Virus record (IMG/VR): IMGVR_UViG_3300048588_000157
Coordinates: 1 to 41,384 of that record
DNA: 41,384 nucleotides
Origin: a virus
Direction: 5' to 3' (one strand)
The notes beneath the pieces were generated by a model. It had not been told where the DNA came from. It saw only the letters and a list, made by a program, of their open reading frames with translations, and made no database searches. The position numbers and the translations under genes were made by a program. This document shows positions 6,080 through 13,258 of the stretch, one piece after another. Within the stretch, counting starts at the first letter, position 1; every line of letters starts with the position of its first letter.

Positions 6080-6505
6080 ATGCCCGACTCGCCCATCGTC
6101 ATCAACACCGAATGTCGCTACTCACTGGCGAAGCTCGGTGGCCCCAACGGGACGACCATCGTCCAGCTCGAGCACAGCGATGACCTCGAAGGCTTTCTCC
6201 CCAAGATCAACGCCGGCGGCGGCACGTTCTCGCTGATCGATCACAGCATCGACGCAGTACTGGCCGATCGCGACCGCCAGTACGTCACGTTCCTGGCCGG
6301 CTTCGAGATCGCCCGCTTCACCTACACGCCGATCAGCTTGGTCACCGGCGTCGATCGCGGCAACGGCCGCAGCTACACCGGCCGCTTCACTCCGAACTAT
6401 CGCTTCTCGCAGGTCAACCGCATGACGCTCGAAGACCTGCAGGCCGGGATTGAGAGCTACTACCGCTCCGGTCTCGCCGATGAGCCGGCCGCCCAGGCGG
6501 TCTGA
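6080..6505 (+). CDS. First early-right protein, unknown function
   Basis: It encodes 141 residues. ATG at 6080 follows AAAGGGAA at about nine bases; the longer reading to 6011 would begin inside PR and is rejected. The protein is mixed alpha/beta with no recognisable motif; the C-terminus (VNRMTLEDLQAGIESYYRSG) looks helical. Being first from PR it should be the most strongly made early protein, so roles such as host takeover or anti-repression are possible but not visible. A GC-rich hairpin-like stretch (6512-6540) follows the stop. Confidence 0.75.
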   Translation: MPDSPIVINTECRYSLAKLGGPNGTTIVQLEHSDDLEGFLPKINAGGGTFSLIDHSIDAVLADRDRQYVTFLAGFEIARFTYTPISLVTGVDRGNGRSYTGRFTPNYRFSQVNRMTLEDLQAGIESYYRSGLADEPAAQAV

Positions 6506-6559
6506 TCAGGATCGCGGCCCGGCCAGTCGCCGGGCCGCGCATTCCCCAAAGGAGACACG

Positions 6560-6901
6560 ATGGCCCTCACGTCAACCGTCACCTACTACTACGCCTTCAC
6601 CGAAGAAGAGACTGTAACGGTCCCGCTCATGATCCACCCGCACCAATGGAACAACCGGCGCGCGCTGGTGCTCCGGAAGATGAAGAACAACACCGAGATC
6701 TCGAGCGCGGTGCTCGCCACCGGCGAGCGGATGGAGACCGTCGAGAGCCCTCACTACGCCTACCGCGAACCGCAGCCTGCTTGTTCGGTCTGCGGATGCA
6801 CGGATGAAGACTGCTCAGGCTGCGTTGAGCGAACTGGCGATCCCTGCTACTGGATTTCCCCTACCCTCTGCAGCGCCTGCGCCCCGGTGCCGGCCCGATG
6901 A
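6560..6901 (+). CDS. Cys-rich zinc-ribbon-like phage protein
   Basis: It encodes 113 residues; ATG follows AAAGGAG at six bases. Residues about 75-108 (CSVCGCTDEDCSGC, then PCYWISPTLCSAC) match a Cys pattern seen in many phage proteins of unknown role (CxxCG...C...PCxW...LCxxC) and should bind zinc. The N-terminal 70 residues are beta-rich. It overlaps the next gene by ATGA. Its role is unknown. Confidence 0.75.
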   Translation: MALTSTVTYYYAFTEEETVTVPLMIHPHQWNNRRALVLRKMKNNTEISSAVLATGERMETVESPHYAYREPQPACSVCGCTDEDCSGCVERTGDPCYWISPTLCSACAPVPAR

Positions 6902-7140
6902 CCGAACCACATCCGACGATCCCCGGCGTAACCATCCGGCAGCACCGCATCTCCCCTCGTTGGAGAGTCATGGAATGTAAGGACTTCGACAACACCGAGG
7001 TGATCGCTGATCCCGATGACCGAGAAATCAACCTGGTCGTTTACGGTGAATGGATCCCCGTTGATGAAGCTCGCGTATTGGCCGAAATGATCCTTGACGC
7101 CGCCAATTGGATCGACCTCCAGAAGAGCGAGGCGACGTGA
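6898..7140 (+). CDS. Small early protein, unknown function
   Basis: It encodes 80 residues; ATG at 6898 overlaps the upstream stop as ATGA. The sequence is acidic in the middle (KDFDNTEVIADPDDREINLV) and ends in an amphipathic helix (VLAEMILDAANWIDLQ). No family is recognised. It overlaps the following gene by one base (TGATG). Confidence 0.65.
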   Translation: MTEPHPTIPGVTIRQHRISPRWRVMECKDFDNTEVIADPDDREINLVVYGEWIPVDEARVLAEMILDAANWIDLQKSEAT

Positions 7141-7385
7141 TGGCCGGAAAGCCGATCACCCTGATCCCCTACGACGAAGCTCTGCGCCGCTGCCGGCCCG
7201 GTGGCGGGGAAGACGGCTACTGCCTCGCCTGCCGGGTCTACGCGCCCACCCTGCCCTTCGGTGGTGAGGATGAAGCGCTCTGCTGGGCGTGCGCGTTTCG
7301 CCTGGCGCCGGCGCATCCCCGGTTGGCCCGGGCGCTGGAAGCGCGGCGACCGGTGATCGACCCGCGCCCTGATCTGGCGTTCTAA
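7140..7385 (+). CDS. Small protein with two CxxC motifs
   Basis: It encodes 81 residues. ATG at 7140 overlaps the preceding stop as TGATG; an earlier in-frame ATG at 7107 lies inside the previous gene. CLAC at residues 28-31 and CWAC at 46-49 make a likely zinc knuckle. No further domain is seen. It is one of a run of small Cys-pair proteins in this operon. Confidence 0.65.
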   Translation: MAGKPITLIPYDEALRRCRPGGGEDGYCLACRVYAPTLPFGGEDEALCWACAFRLAPAHPRLARALEARRPVIDPRPDLAF

Positions 7386-7402
7386 CGCGAAAGGAACCAA
7401 CG

Positions 7403-7852
7403 ATGAGCGATTCGATCTCGAATCCGCTGACCTATGAGGTGACGGATCACGAGGACCACTGGATTTTCGTTCGAGCTGCGAACGCCGAATGGGCACTCAA
7501 AGAGGCGTGGCGAATCAGCGATACCGACTTCAGGGAAGACGAGTTCATGGAGGTCATGGAAGTGATCTCTCGCCCGGAATTCTCCGGCGATCGATTCACC
7601 GAGGCGGCGCTGGTCGAAGCGGGGCACATGATCGCCGATTGCCCCGGCTGCGGTCGCCAACTCAAGTACGGCGTTTGGTATGCGGAAGAGGGGGACGTTG
7701 GAGACGGCGATCCCGACGATGAAGAGCAGCCAGTGTTCTCCGCTCCCGACCTGCGGGCTTGGTGTTCATCGCATTGCTGGAAGGACCACGGATCGCCGAC
7801 CGAACCCGAGGGCGCAATCAAGACCGGCATCTTCCTGTGTTCGGAGTTTTAG
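7403..7852 (+). CDS. Early protein with a Cys-pair motif, unknown function
   Basis: It encodes 149 residues; ATG follows AAAGGAA at seven bases. Residues about 15-50 form a beta-hairpin/helix region (HWIFVRAANAEWALKEAW). CPGCG at 80-84 and CSSHC at 121-125 could together bind one zinc. The stretch between is acidic (DVGDGDPDDEEQ). I do not recognise the family. Confidence 0.7.
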   Translation: MSDSISNPLTYEVTDHEDHWIFVRAANAEWALKEAWRISDTDFREDEFMEVMEVISRPEFSGDRFTEAALVEAGHMIADCPGCGRQLKYGVWYAEEGDVGDGDPDDEEQPVFSAPDLRAWCSSHCWKDHGSPTEPEGAIKTGIFLCSEF

Positions 7853-7876
7853 GAGTCCGCGAAAGGAGCCTCTGTC

Positions 7877-8272
7877 ATGTCGATCACGATCGTTCGGCAG
7901 TCCCTCGCGGACATCGCGGCTGAGCTCGAGTACGCCAAGCGCGAGGCTGCCGATGCCGCAGCCTTCGCCCGCCTGCAGCGCGAAAAGGTCACCCAGATCA
8001 AAAACAAGATGCGGAACCGGATGGCGAACGATGGCATCGAAGGATTCACCGATGCCCAGACCGGAATCCGCTACTGGGTTGCGACCAACCGCGACATTGA
8101 GATCACGGACGTCGATCGCGTCTATGCGGACCTGTACAAGCGCGGCAAAACCGCCGATTGCATCCGGCTCGATGCCCGAGCCGTGAAGAAGGAAGCGAAG
8201 GTCGATCTGCTCGAAGGAACGGTGGAAGTCGTCGCTCGCAGCCTGCGGTCCCGGCGAACCCGGGAACGGTAG
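7877..8272 (+). CDS. Coiled-coil early protein, unknown function
   Basis: It encodes 131 residues; ATG follows AAAGGAG at nine bases. Residues 8-50 (LADIAAELEYAKREAADAAA, then FARLQREKVTQIKNKMRNRM) are helical with heptad character; the rest is mixed, ending in a basic tail (RSLRSRRTRER) that could contact nucleic acid. In some phages proteins of this shape accompany recombination functions, but I cannot assign one. Confidence 0.7.
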   Translation: MSITIVRQSLADIAAELEYAKREAADAAAFARLQREKVTQIKNKMRNRMANDGIEGFTDAQTGIRYWVATNRDIEITDVDRVYADLYKRGKTADCIRLDARAVKKEAKVDLLEGTVEVVARSLRSRRTRER

Positions 8273-8276
8273 CGAT

Positions 8277-8579
8277 GTGACCGGTCCCTTCCTTTTCGAT
8301 CCGCTGGAAGAGTCCTGGTTCGATCTCCCGCTCTCCCTGCAGGAGCGATTGAAGTGCGAACGCAAGGATCGGTTCGTCCGCTGGGACATCGCCAGCAAGG
8401 CTGCGAAGCGGGCTCAACGGTCACGCCGGCACGACGACGTGGTGATCGAGGTCTTTGCCTGTCACATCTGCGGCGGGGCCCATGTCGGCGCCCGGCCGAA
8501 GGGAACCGAGAAACCGCTGAAACGAAGCGACCTGCATCGAGCGAAGCGCAGCTATCGCAAACGGAACCGACAACGTTGA
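8277..8579 (+). CDS. Basic protein with CHIC zinc-knuckle motif
   Basis: It encodes 100 residues. GTG at 8277 starts four bases after the preceding stop. The C-terminal half is very basic (LKRSDLHRAKRSYRKRNRQR) and residues 62-69 read CHICGGAH, a half zinc-ribbon common in small phage nucleic-acid-binding proteins. Nucleic-acid binding is inferred. No recognised family name. Confidence 0.6.
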   Translation: MTGPFLFDPLEESWFDLPLSLQERLKCERKDRFVRWDIASKAAKRAQRSRRHDDVVIEVFACHICGGAHVGARPKGTEKPLKRSDLHRAKRSYRKRNRQR

Positions 8580-8591
8580 AAGGAGCTATCT

Positions 8592-8843
8592 ATGAGCGAC
8601 AAGACATGCCGCAGCTGCGGCGCGAAGGTTGTGTGGGCTCACCATGAACAGACCGGCAAGCCGGCTCCGATCGACGCCGATCCGTCCGACGCCGGCAACG
8701 TCGTCATGCTGCCGGCCGACATATTCGGCGCGCCGCGGTATCGGGTGCTGGGGCCGGCTGCGGTCAGCATGGAAGCTGGTCCGAAACACACCAGCCACTT
8801 CCAGACGTGCCCCCAGGCGAAGCAGTGGCGGGGTGGCGAGTGA
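8592..8843 (+). CDS. Phage zinc-ribbon protein
   Basis: It encodes 83 residues; ATG follows AAAGGAG at six bases. CRSCG (residues 6-10), then 'TGKPAPIDADPSDAGNV', then 'SHFQTCPQA' near 68-76 is a pattern shared by many small phage proteins in which two Cys, a His and a further Cys bind zinc. Function is unknown in that family. It overlaps the next gene by TGATG. Confidence 0.75.
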   Translation: MSDKTCRSCGAKVVWAHHEQTGKPAPIDADPSDAGNVVMLPADIFGAPRYRVLGPAAVSMEAGPKHTSHFQTCPQAKQWRGGE

Positions 8844-9175
8844 TGAACGAACTGGTGGAACGGGTGGCGCGGGCGCTTCTGCGTGCGGACCACGAACACG
8901 CAGACGGCCCAACGCAGCACTGGGACGACGCCGAACCGCTAGAGCGCATCTACTTTCTTGCCGGGGCTGAAGCCGCCATTGCTGCGGTGCGTGCGTGGGA
9001 CGTGGAGCAACAAGCGCGGATTCATCGGAGGGTCGGCCCTGGAAAGTGCTCGTGCGGATTCGACGCCTACCAGCAAGCGCACTACGTCTACGACTACGGC
9101 GATGAACTCAGGTGGCACATAAACAAAGCGAAGGCCGCCGCCGTCGAGCGGGCGCGTGGGGAGGGGGTGGGATGA
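8843..9175 (+). CDS. Early protein, unknown function
   Basis: It encodes 110 residues. ATG at 8843 overlaps the upstream stop as TGATG; the ATG at 8807 would lie inside the preceding gene. The sequence is helical and charged, with a CSCG pair at about 71-74. It overlaps the ASCH gene by ATGA. No family is recognised. Confidence 0.65.
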   Translation: MNELVERVARALLRADHEHADGPTQHWDDAEPLERIYFLAGAEAAIAAVRAWDVEQQARIHRRVGPGKCSCGFDAYQQAHYVYDYGDELRWHINKAKAAAVERARGEGVG

Positions 9176-9606
9176 AAGCCATTACGCTCATTCAACCGTG
9201 GGCCAGCCTGATTGCGCTCGGCGAGAAGCAGTTTGAAACCCGCTCCTGGGCGACCCCCTATCGCGGCCCGATCGCCATCCATGCTGGGCGGCGAACGAAG
9301 CAGGCTGAAACGTTCATTGATGAGCTGGTCTACGATTTCCCTGACCCGTTCTATAACCAGCAGCTCTACAAGGCCGATGACTTCCCGTTCGGGGCGATCA
9401 TCGCGGTCGGGGTCCTTGAAGAATGCTATCGAACTGAGTCGAAGCGGCCATACATCAGCGAACAGGAGCGATCGCTCGGCGACTGGTCACCTGGCCGGTT
9501 CGCCTGGCAGATCAGCGGGGTATATGCGCTCGATGCTCCGATTCCAATGAAAGGGGCACAAGGACTCTGGGATCTGCTGGCCGATCTACTCAAGGACATC
9601 CGGTGA
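9172..9606 (+). CDS. ASCH-domain protein
   Basis: It encodes 144 residues. ATG at 9172 overlaps the preceding stop as ATGA. Residues 1-40 (MKAITLIQPWASLIALGEKQ, then FETRSWATPYRGPIAIHAG) are the signature of the ASCH domain, a PUA-like beta barrel thought to bind RNA or modified nucleotides; phages and their hosts carry many free-standing copies. The rest (DDFPFGAIIAVGVLEECYRT, GRFAWQISGVYAL) fits the same fold. The substrate is unknown. Confidence 0.85.
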   Translation: MKAITLIQPWASLIALGEKQFETRSWATPYRGPIAIHAGRRTKQAETFIDELVYDFPDPFYNQQLYKADDFPFGAIIAVGVLEECYRTESKRPYISEQERSLGDWSPGRFAWQISGVYALDAPIPMKGAQGLWDLLADLLKDIR

Positions 9607-9767
9607 TGTCCACGCTCGCTCTGATCGGCGCTGCCCTGTACGTGATCATCAGCGTTGTCCTTATGGCGTTGGTGCTCTATTCGCTCTGGGCGACGTTGAA
9701 GGACCAGATTGAACGGCAACGTGAGAGATACGATCACGAAGAAGCGAACCAAGAGGTGAAGCGATGA
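9606..9767 (+). CDS. Short single-pass membrane protein (53 residues)
   Basis: ATG at 9606 overlaps the ASCH gene stop as TGATG, and the stop overlaps the next ATG as ATGA, so the gene fits the operon exactly on both sides. Residues 4-28 (LALIGAALYVIISVVLMALV then LYSLW) form one long membrane helix, followed by a highly charged tail (DQIERQRERYDHEEANQEVK). It is probably N-out, C-in. Role unknown; a small early membrane toxin or exclusion peptide is possible. Confidence 0.7.
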   Translation: MSTLALIGAALYVIISVVLMALVLYSLWATLKDQIERQRERYDHEEANQEVKR

Positions 9768-10156
9768 CCGATAACGCCCGAGAAGTGATCGCGGCTGACC
9801 TGGTGGAAACGTGGCGCAATGCAGACAAGATCAAGGTTACGAAGGGCACGCTCTGGTGTCTGCCAGAAGACATGCACAAAAATCTCGTGCCGGGTGGGTT
9901 TCTCTACGAAAAGTTCGAGGTCATCCTCGCCGCCCTGCGCGATGCCGGGTACGACGTGGTGAAGCGGGACGCGGAACCGTCTGATGCACAGATCGATGCG
10001 GCGGCCGTCGCCATGTACTTCCGCCGAGCAATGCCCGTCTCGCAGGAGTCCATCGATCGATTCAAGGGGTCTGATGCGTGGCCGGTCTGGCGCGAACAGG
10101 CACTGGCCGGATTGACTGCAGCGAATTGCGAAAGAGGTGGCTCCATTGCCCGGTGA
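9764..10156 (+). CDS. Early protein, unknown function
   Basis: It encodes 130 residues; ATG at 9764 overlaps the preceding stop as ATGA. No motif is evident. The middle and C-terminal region (PSDAQIDAAAVAMYFR ... WPVWREQALAGLTAA) resembles phage proteins that repeat 'p.de.v.aAa.a......w....R.AL.AA' and have no known function. It overlaps the next gene by about 11 bases. Confidence 0.7.
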   Translation: MTDNAREVIAADLVETWRNADKIKVTKGTLWCLPEDMHKNLVPGGFLYEKFEVILAALRDAGYDVVKRDAEPSDAQIDAAAVAMYFRRAMPVSQESIDRFKGSDAWPVWREQALAGLTAANCERGGSIAR

Positions 10157-10622
10157 ATACGCCTCTTACACCACTGTTCCCGTCAGCCGATCGCGAGATG
10201 AGATCGAGCACACGCTCGCCCGCTTCGGCGCCACCGGCTTCGCCTACTTCAACCAGATGCCGAAGGTGGCGATCGCGTTCGAGATCCGCGGGATCCGCGT
10301 GGTCATGAACATGACCCTCCCGGACCGGAAGCGCTTCGAGCTCGATACCCGGGGCAAGCGCCGCACCGAATCAGCGATCGACAAAGACCACGAGCAGGCT
10401 TGCAGGCAACGCTGGCGCACCCTGGCGAACGCGATCAAGGCGAAGCTGGCGATGGTCGATGACGGGATCTCCACAATTGAGCGAGAGTTCCTGGCGGATA
10501 TCATGACGCCTAACGGGGAGACCGTTGGCGATCGCCTGATTCCACAGCTCGATGAGATCAGCCGAGGCGGGATGCTACCGCCGCTGATTCCGGGACGGAG
10601 CACGCCGGCACTCCCAGGCTAG
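10146..10622 (+). CDS. Conserved phage protein, unknown function
   Basis: It encodes about 158 residues from TTG at 10146, which lies eight bases after AAAGAGG (10131-10137); an in-frame GTG at 10137 overlaps that ribosome site and is less likely. The sequence 'VPVSRSRDEIEHTLARFGAT', 'YFNQMPKVAIAFEIRGIRVV' and 'CRQRWRTLANAIKAKL' matches a widespread siphophage protein of about 150 residues found among early genes, with no assigned activity. This is the best conserved member of the rightward operon. Confidence 0.8.
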   Translation: MPGEYASYTTVPVSRSRDEIEHTLARFGATGFAYFNQMPKVAIAFEIRGIRVVMNMTLPDRKRFELDTRGKRRTESAIDKDHEQACRQRWRTLANAIKAKLAMVDDGISTIEREFLADIMTPNGETVGDRLIPQLDEISRGGMLPPLIPGRSTPALPG

Positions 10623-10636
10623 TGGAGGTCGCGTAG

Positions 10637-11080
10637 ATGCTCAATTCACTGAGAGAGATGTTCGATGGAAGCGATATTGTTGGTTTCGCCGCGTTGTTTC
10701 TTTCAATCCTTGGGCTCGCGCGTCCCGCTTACAAAGAATGGCGACACTCTAAGACTGCCGACGTCCGCTGTAGCTTGGTTTCCCTGCCGAGATCTGACGG
10801 TCGAAGATCTTACCTGATCCAAATTACAAACAATGGCCCGGGTCAAGCACGAAGCATTGTCTTACGGGATCCAGAACCGCTTCTTAACCGAGATCCGGGC
10901 TCGGAGGTAAGGCTTCACTCCGGTGCGTTGTTTCCGATTGAAGTCGTTCTTCCAGGAGACTCAGTAACCTGCGCGGTGGGCTTCTATGGCTCATCGGGAA
11001 TTGGCTGCGTGGTGACAGTCGAATGGATTGACGGGAGAGGCCAGAGAAGCGATATCCGGGCTCTCACGCCTCTTCCCTAG
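10637..11080 (+). CDS. Membrane-anchored beta-rich protein, unknown function
   Basis: It encodes 147 residues; ATG follows GGAGG at eight bases. Residues 12-30 (DIVGFAALFLSILGLARPAY) form one membrane segment; residues 45-140 alternate as beta strands (LIQITNNGPGQARSIVLRDP, IEVVLPGDSVTCAVGF), an immunoglobulin-like pattern. The codon choice is visibly less G/C-ending than in upstream genes, suggesting a separate origin. It is the last gene of the rightward operon and converges with the nuclease gene. Confidence 0.65.
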   Translation: MLNSLREMFDGSDIVGFAALFLSILGLARPAYKEWRHSKTADVRCSLVSLPRSDGRRSYLIQITNNGPGQARSIVLRDPEPLLNRDPGSEVRLHSGALFPIEVVLPGDSVTCAVGFYGSSGIGCVVTVEWIDGRGQRSDIRALTPLP

Positions 11081-11094
11081 CTAGTTGTCCGACT

Positions 11095-11895
11095 CTACCC
11101 TCTTTCACACCCGATCCCATTCCCATCCCCGTCGAAGTTGTGCGGATCCGGCGGTAACACCTGAAACCGCCGATGCGGAATGTCCGCGCAGTCCAGGTCG
11201 CCGCCCGGGTTGAGCGGCCGGATGCAGACGGTCGGATAGGCGGGATCACACGAGCTCGAGGCGATGCCCATCGAAGCGGCTGACGTCGGCTCGTCACACG
11301 CTGACCACATGCCGTGCCCGGCTGCTCGAGCTTGCGATTCTCTGAGCATCAGCCAGTCGGCGTACCGATCGTCGGGCGGGTAGATCCTTACCTCGCCGGC
11401 GCCGGCCGAAACGATCGCATCCTGGAGCAGCTGCCACGTTCCCGGCTCCACCTCGATCCAGATCCAGTAGAGCGACCGGTCGTAGCGATCGAGCTGCACC
11501 TCGCCGCGTTCGAACCAAACGACGGAACCGATGGGCGCCAGCTCGGCCAGCAGGGCCGTGGCCTCGATGCCATAGCACTCGATCGGGTTGAGTTCCGGAG
11601 TGTTGACCGCGAACATCCGAATCTTCTCAGTTTGGTCGCCAAAGGTTGCGTGAAGGGTGTCGCCATCAACGATGTGCGAGACGCGGCCGCGCCGGCCGGT
11701 TGGTTCCGGTCGCAGAATGCCGGTTTCGGTGACTGATGGCAGTCCGCACTCCAGACCAGTGCGTTCGGCGTCTTCGACGAAAAGGAACAGATCGCAGCTT
11801 GCCTGGGCGTTGGCCGGTCCTGAAGGGGAAACCAGTAAGGACAGCAAGAGGGCGACGACCAACTTAGTCGTAGCCAAGCGTGACCCACCAGTCAT
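11095..11895 (-). CDS. Secreted thermonuclease-like (SNase) protein with excalibur motif
   Basis: It encodes 266 residues from ATG at 11895 (TTG starts at 11919 and 11877 are alternatives; this ATG overlaps the upstream gene by 32 bases). Residues 9-31 are a signal peptide (TTKLVVALLLSLLVSPSGPA then NAQA). Residues 70-200 are a staphylococcal-nuclease domain: Asp77-Gly-Asp79, and the catalytic trio Arg93, Glu101 (IRMFAVNTPE) and Arg140 (DRYDRSLYWIW). The end carries the calcium-binding excalibur pattern (FDGDGNGIGCE). It should be exported and cut DNA or RNA outside the cytoplasm, perhaps as a lysogen-expressed accessory gene; it pairs with a lipoprotein gene. Confidence 0.85.
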   Translation of the reverse strand: MTGGSRLATTKLVVALLLSLLVSPSGPANAQASCDLFLFVEDAERTGLECGLPSVTETGILRPEPTGRRGRVSHIVDGDTLHATFGDQTEKIRMFAVNTPELNPIECYGIEATALLAELAPIGSVVWFERGEVQLDRYDRSLYWIWIEVEPGTWQLLQDAIVSAGAGEVRIYPPDDRYADWLMLRESQARAAGHGMWSACDEPTSAASMGIASSSCDPAYPTVCIRPLNPGGDLDCADIPHRRFQVLPPDPHNFDGDGNGIGCERG

Positions 11896-12268
11896 CACGA
11901 CCGCCGATTGAACCGTCAATGGTGGCTTTCGGTTTCGTTTGCGGCATTCTTCCGCCGACCTCGAAAACGTAAGAATCAGCCTCTGGGATCGTGGCCGTGA
12001 ACTTCAAACGGCAGTTGCCCTCAGGCGTAATTGTCCCGACGGTCAGCGACGTAAATACCGGGTCTTTGCCCTCAGGCGTGATCTTGACTGGCGAGTCGTG
12101 TGCCAGGTCCCAGAACTCCCCGGTGCCTGTACACGATCCGTCTTGACTTACAAAGTTCTCGCTCTGCAAGATGAGTACGCTGCCATCGAGCGAGTGCTCT
12201 TTTGCCGCGCCGTTGCATCCGGACAAAACAACCACAGCGGCCAGCCCAGCCATCAAAACCTTCCACAT
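11864..12268 (-). CDS. Predicted lipoprotein
   Basis: It encodes 134 residues. ATG at 12268 follows GGAG at about seven bases; the ATG at 12289 has no ribosome site. Residues 1-17 are a signal peptide ending in the lipobox VLSGC, so Cys18 should be lipidated and the protein anchored outside the membrane. The mature part is beta-rich with a Cys pair (SCTGTGEFWDLAHDSP, TITPEGNCRLKFTATI). It overlaps the secreted nuclease gene. Superinfection-blocking lipoproteins are known in temperate phages, but nothing here proves that role. Confidence 0.75.
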   Translation of the reverse strand: MWKVLMAGLAAVVVLSGCNGAAKEHSLDGSVLILQSENFVSQDGSCTGTGEFWDLAHDSPVKITPEGKDPVFTSLTVGTITPEGNCRLKFTATIPEADSYVFEVGGRMPQTKPKATIDGSIGGRDDWWVTLGYD

Positions 12269-12390
12269 CACGCTTCTCCATAGCCCCATATATTGATCAG
12301 ACGACGCTCGCCGCCTGAACTACCCGCTACTTGTTCCGATCACTCTCCGTGAACTGCTGCGGAATCATACGTTGCTTCTGGACAAACGCC

Positions 12391-12696
12391 CTACCACTCC
12401 TGCGTAACGAGCTGCCCCGACCTCTTGTCGATCGCCACGGAAACGCGGCCAAACTGAGTCATTCCGGACGCCTCGTAGAACACGTACCCGACCAGCACAG
12501 TGCTCAACGATTGTTGCCAGTTCCGCACGATCTCGGCTGGCGTCGCCCGCTTGGTCCCGACTTGATTGTGTGTTTTCTCTCGATGCTGAGCGATCCCGGC
12601 GAGCAGATTCCCGATGCCAGGGTAGAGCGTCAACAGAGCGGCGGCGTCTGCTTCGATGATTGAATCAGCGTTGAGGATTCGGCGGGGATCGTTCAT
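12391..12696 (-). CDS. Small protein, unknown function
   Basis: It encodes 101 residues; ATG at 12696 has only a weak ribosome site. The N-terminus (NDPRRILNADSIIEADAAALLTLY) is helical. The C-terminus is beta-like (VSVAIDKRSGQLVTQEW). It begins 35 bases after the strong terminator at 12731-12763, leaving little room for a promoter, so it may be expressed by read-through. No family is recognised. Confidence 0.6.
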   Translation of the reverse strand: MNDPRRILNADSIIEADAAALLTLYPGIGNLLAGIAQHREKTHNQVGTKRATPAEIVRNWQQSLSTVLVGYVFYEASGMTQFGRVSVAIDKRSGQLVTQEW

Positions 12697-12730
12697 GCGG
12701 GCAGTCTAAACCCATCGAATTCAAAGGAAC

Positions 12731-12763
12731 AAAAACCGCCGGCGGATTACCCCGCCGGCGGTT
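12731..12763 (-). terminator. Intrinsic terminator of the late operon
   Basis: AACCGCCGGCGG (12734-12745) pairs perfectly over 12 bp with CCGCCGGCGGTT (12752-12763), loop ATTACC. On the minus strand the stem is followed by TTTTTGTTCCTTT. It sits 34 bases past the stop of the last lysis gene (12797). Confidence 0.9.
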
Positions 12764-12796
12764 CTCATTCTTGCATTCAAGCAAATAGCAAGAGTG

Positions 12797-13174
12797 TCAG
12801 CCCGTCTGCTGCTCAATCGCCGGCGCAATGCCAGACGGCTTCCAGAGTGTCTGATACGTGATCGATGCCATGACCAGAATGATCAGCGCCGCTGACAAGA
12901 AGTCTCCACGCTCGAACTCGCCGGCGAAGTAGGACGTGCCTGCCGCGGCAAGCACCGAGAAGACGAAGACCGCGCCACCCTTCACCTCAGAGCGCCACCG
13001 CTGCCGGATTACCGCTGCGGCTGCGAGTGGCAGGAACGTGCCGACCAGAAACGCCCATCGCCCGACGTTGGTATCGGGCAGAACCGCCGACTCCTGGGCG
13101 CTCGCCGTGGCGACCAGTCCCACGGTCAGCACGAACGCCAGCCAGATGCTTCGAATGATCTTGAGCTTATCCAC
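12797..13174 (-). CDS. Multi-pass membrane protein, holin candidate
   Basis: It encodes 125 residues from GTG at 13174, preceded by AAGG. Hydrophobic segments lie at about 8-27 (possibly a cleavable signal, ending ATASAQE), 39-57, 66-85 and 91-109. Small size, several membrane helices, and position beside the endolysin at the end of the late operon fit a holin that makes the lesion releasing or activating endolysin. The membrane protein at 14863 is a second candidate. Confidence 0.6.
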   Translation of the reverse strand: MDKLKIIRSIWLAFVLTVGLVATASAQESAVLPDTNVGRWAFLVGTFLPLAAAAVIRQRWRSEVKGGAVFVFSVLAAAGTSYFAGEFERGDFLSAALIILVMASITYQTLWKPSGIAPAIEQQTG

Positions 13175-13253
13175 GGTCCTTGTCCCTTCTGCCGGCCCAC
13201 ACGATGTCGCCGACGACGATCACGATGAACATGACGCGCAACACATCCTCCAT
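13167..13253 (-). CDS. 28-residue membrane peptide between endolysin and holin candidate
   Basis: ATG at 13253 lies five bases after the endolysin stop, and the stop overlaps the next gene by eight bases. The peptide has one hydrophobic stretch (VLRVMFIVIVVGDIVWAG) and a charged end (RRDKDRG). A longer in-frame reading upstream overlaps the endolysin and looks like a shadow. Coding is supported only by fit and hydrophobicity; it may be a lysis helper or not translated. Confidence 0.4.
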   Translation of the reverse strand: MEDVLRVMFIVIVVGDIVWAGRRDKDRG

Positions 13254-13258
13254 AGGCG

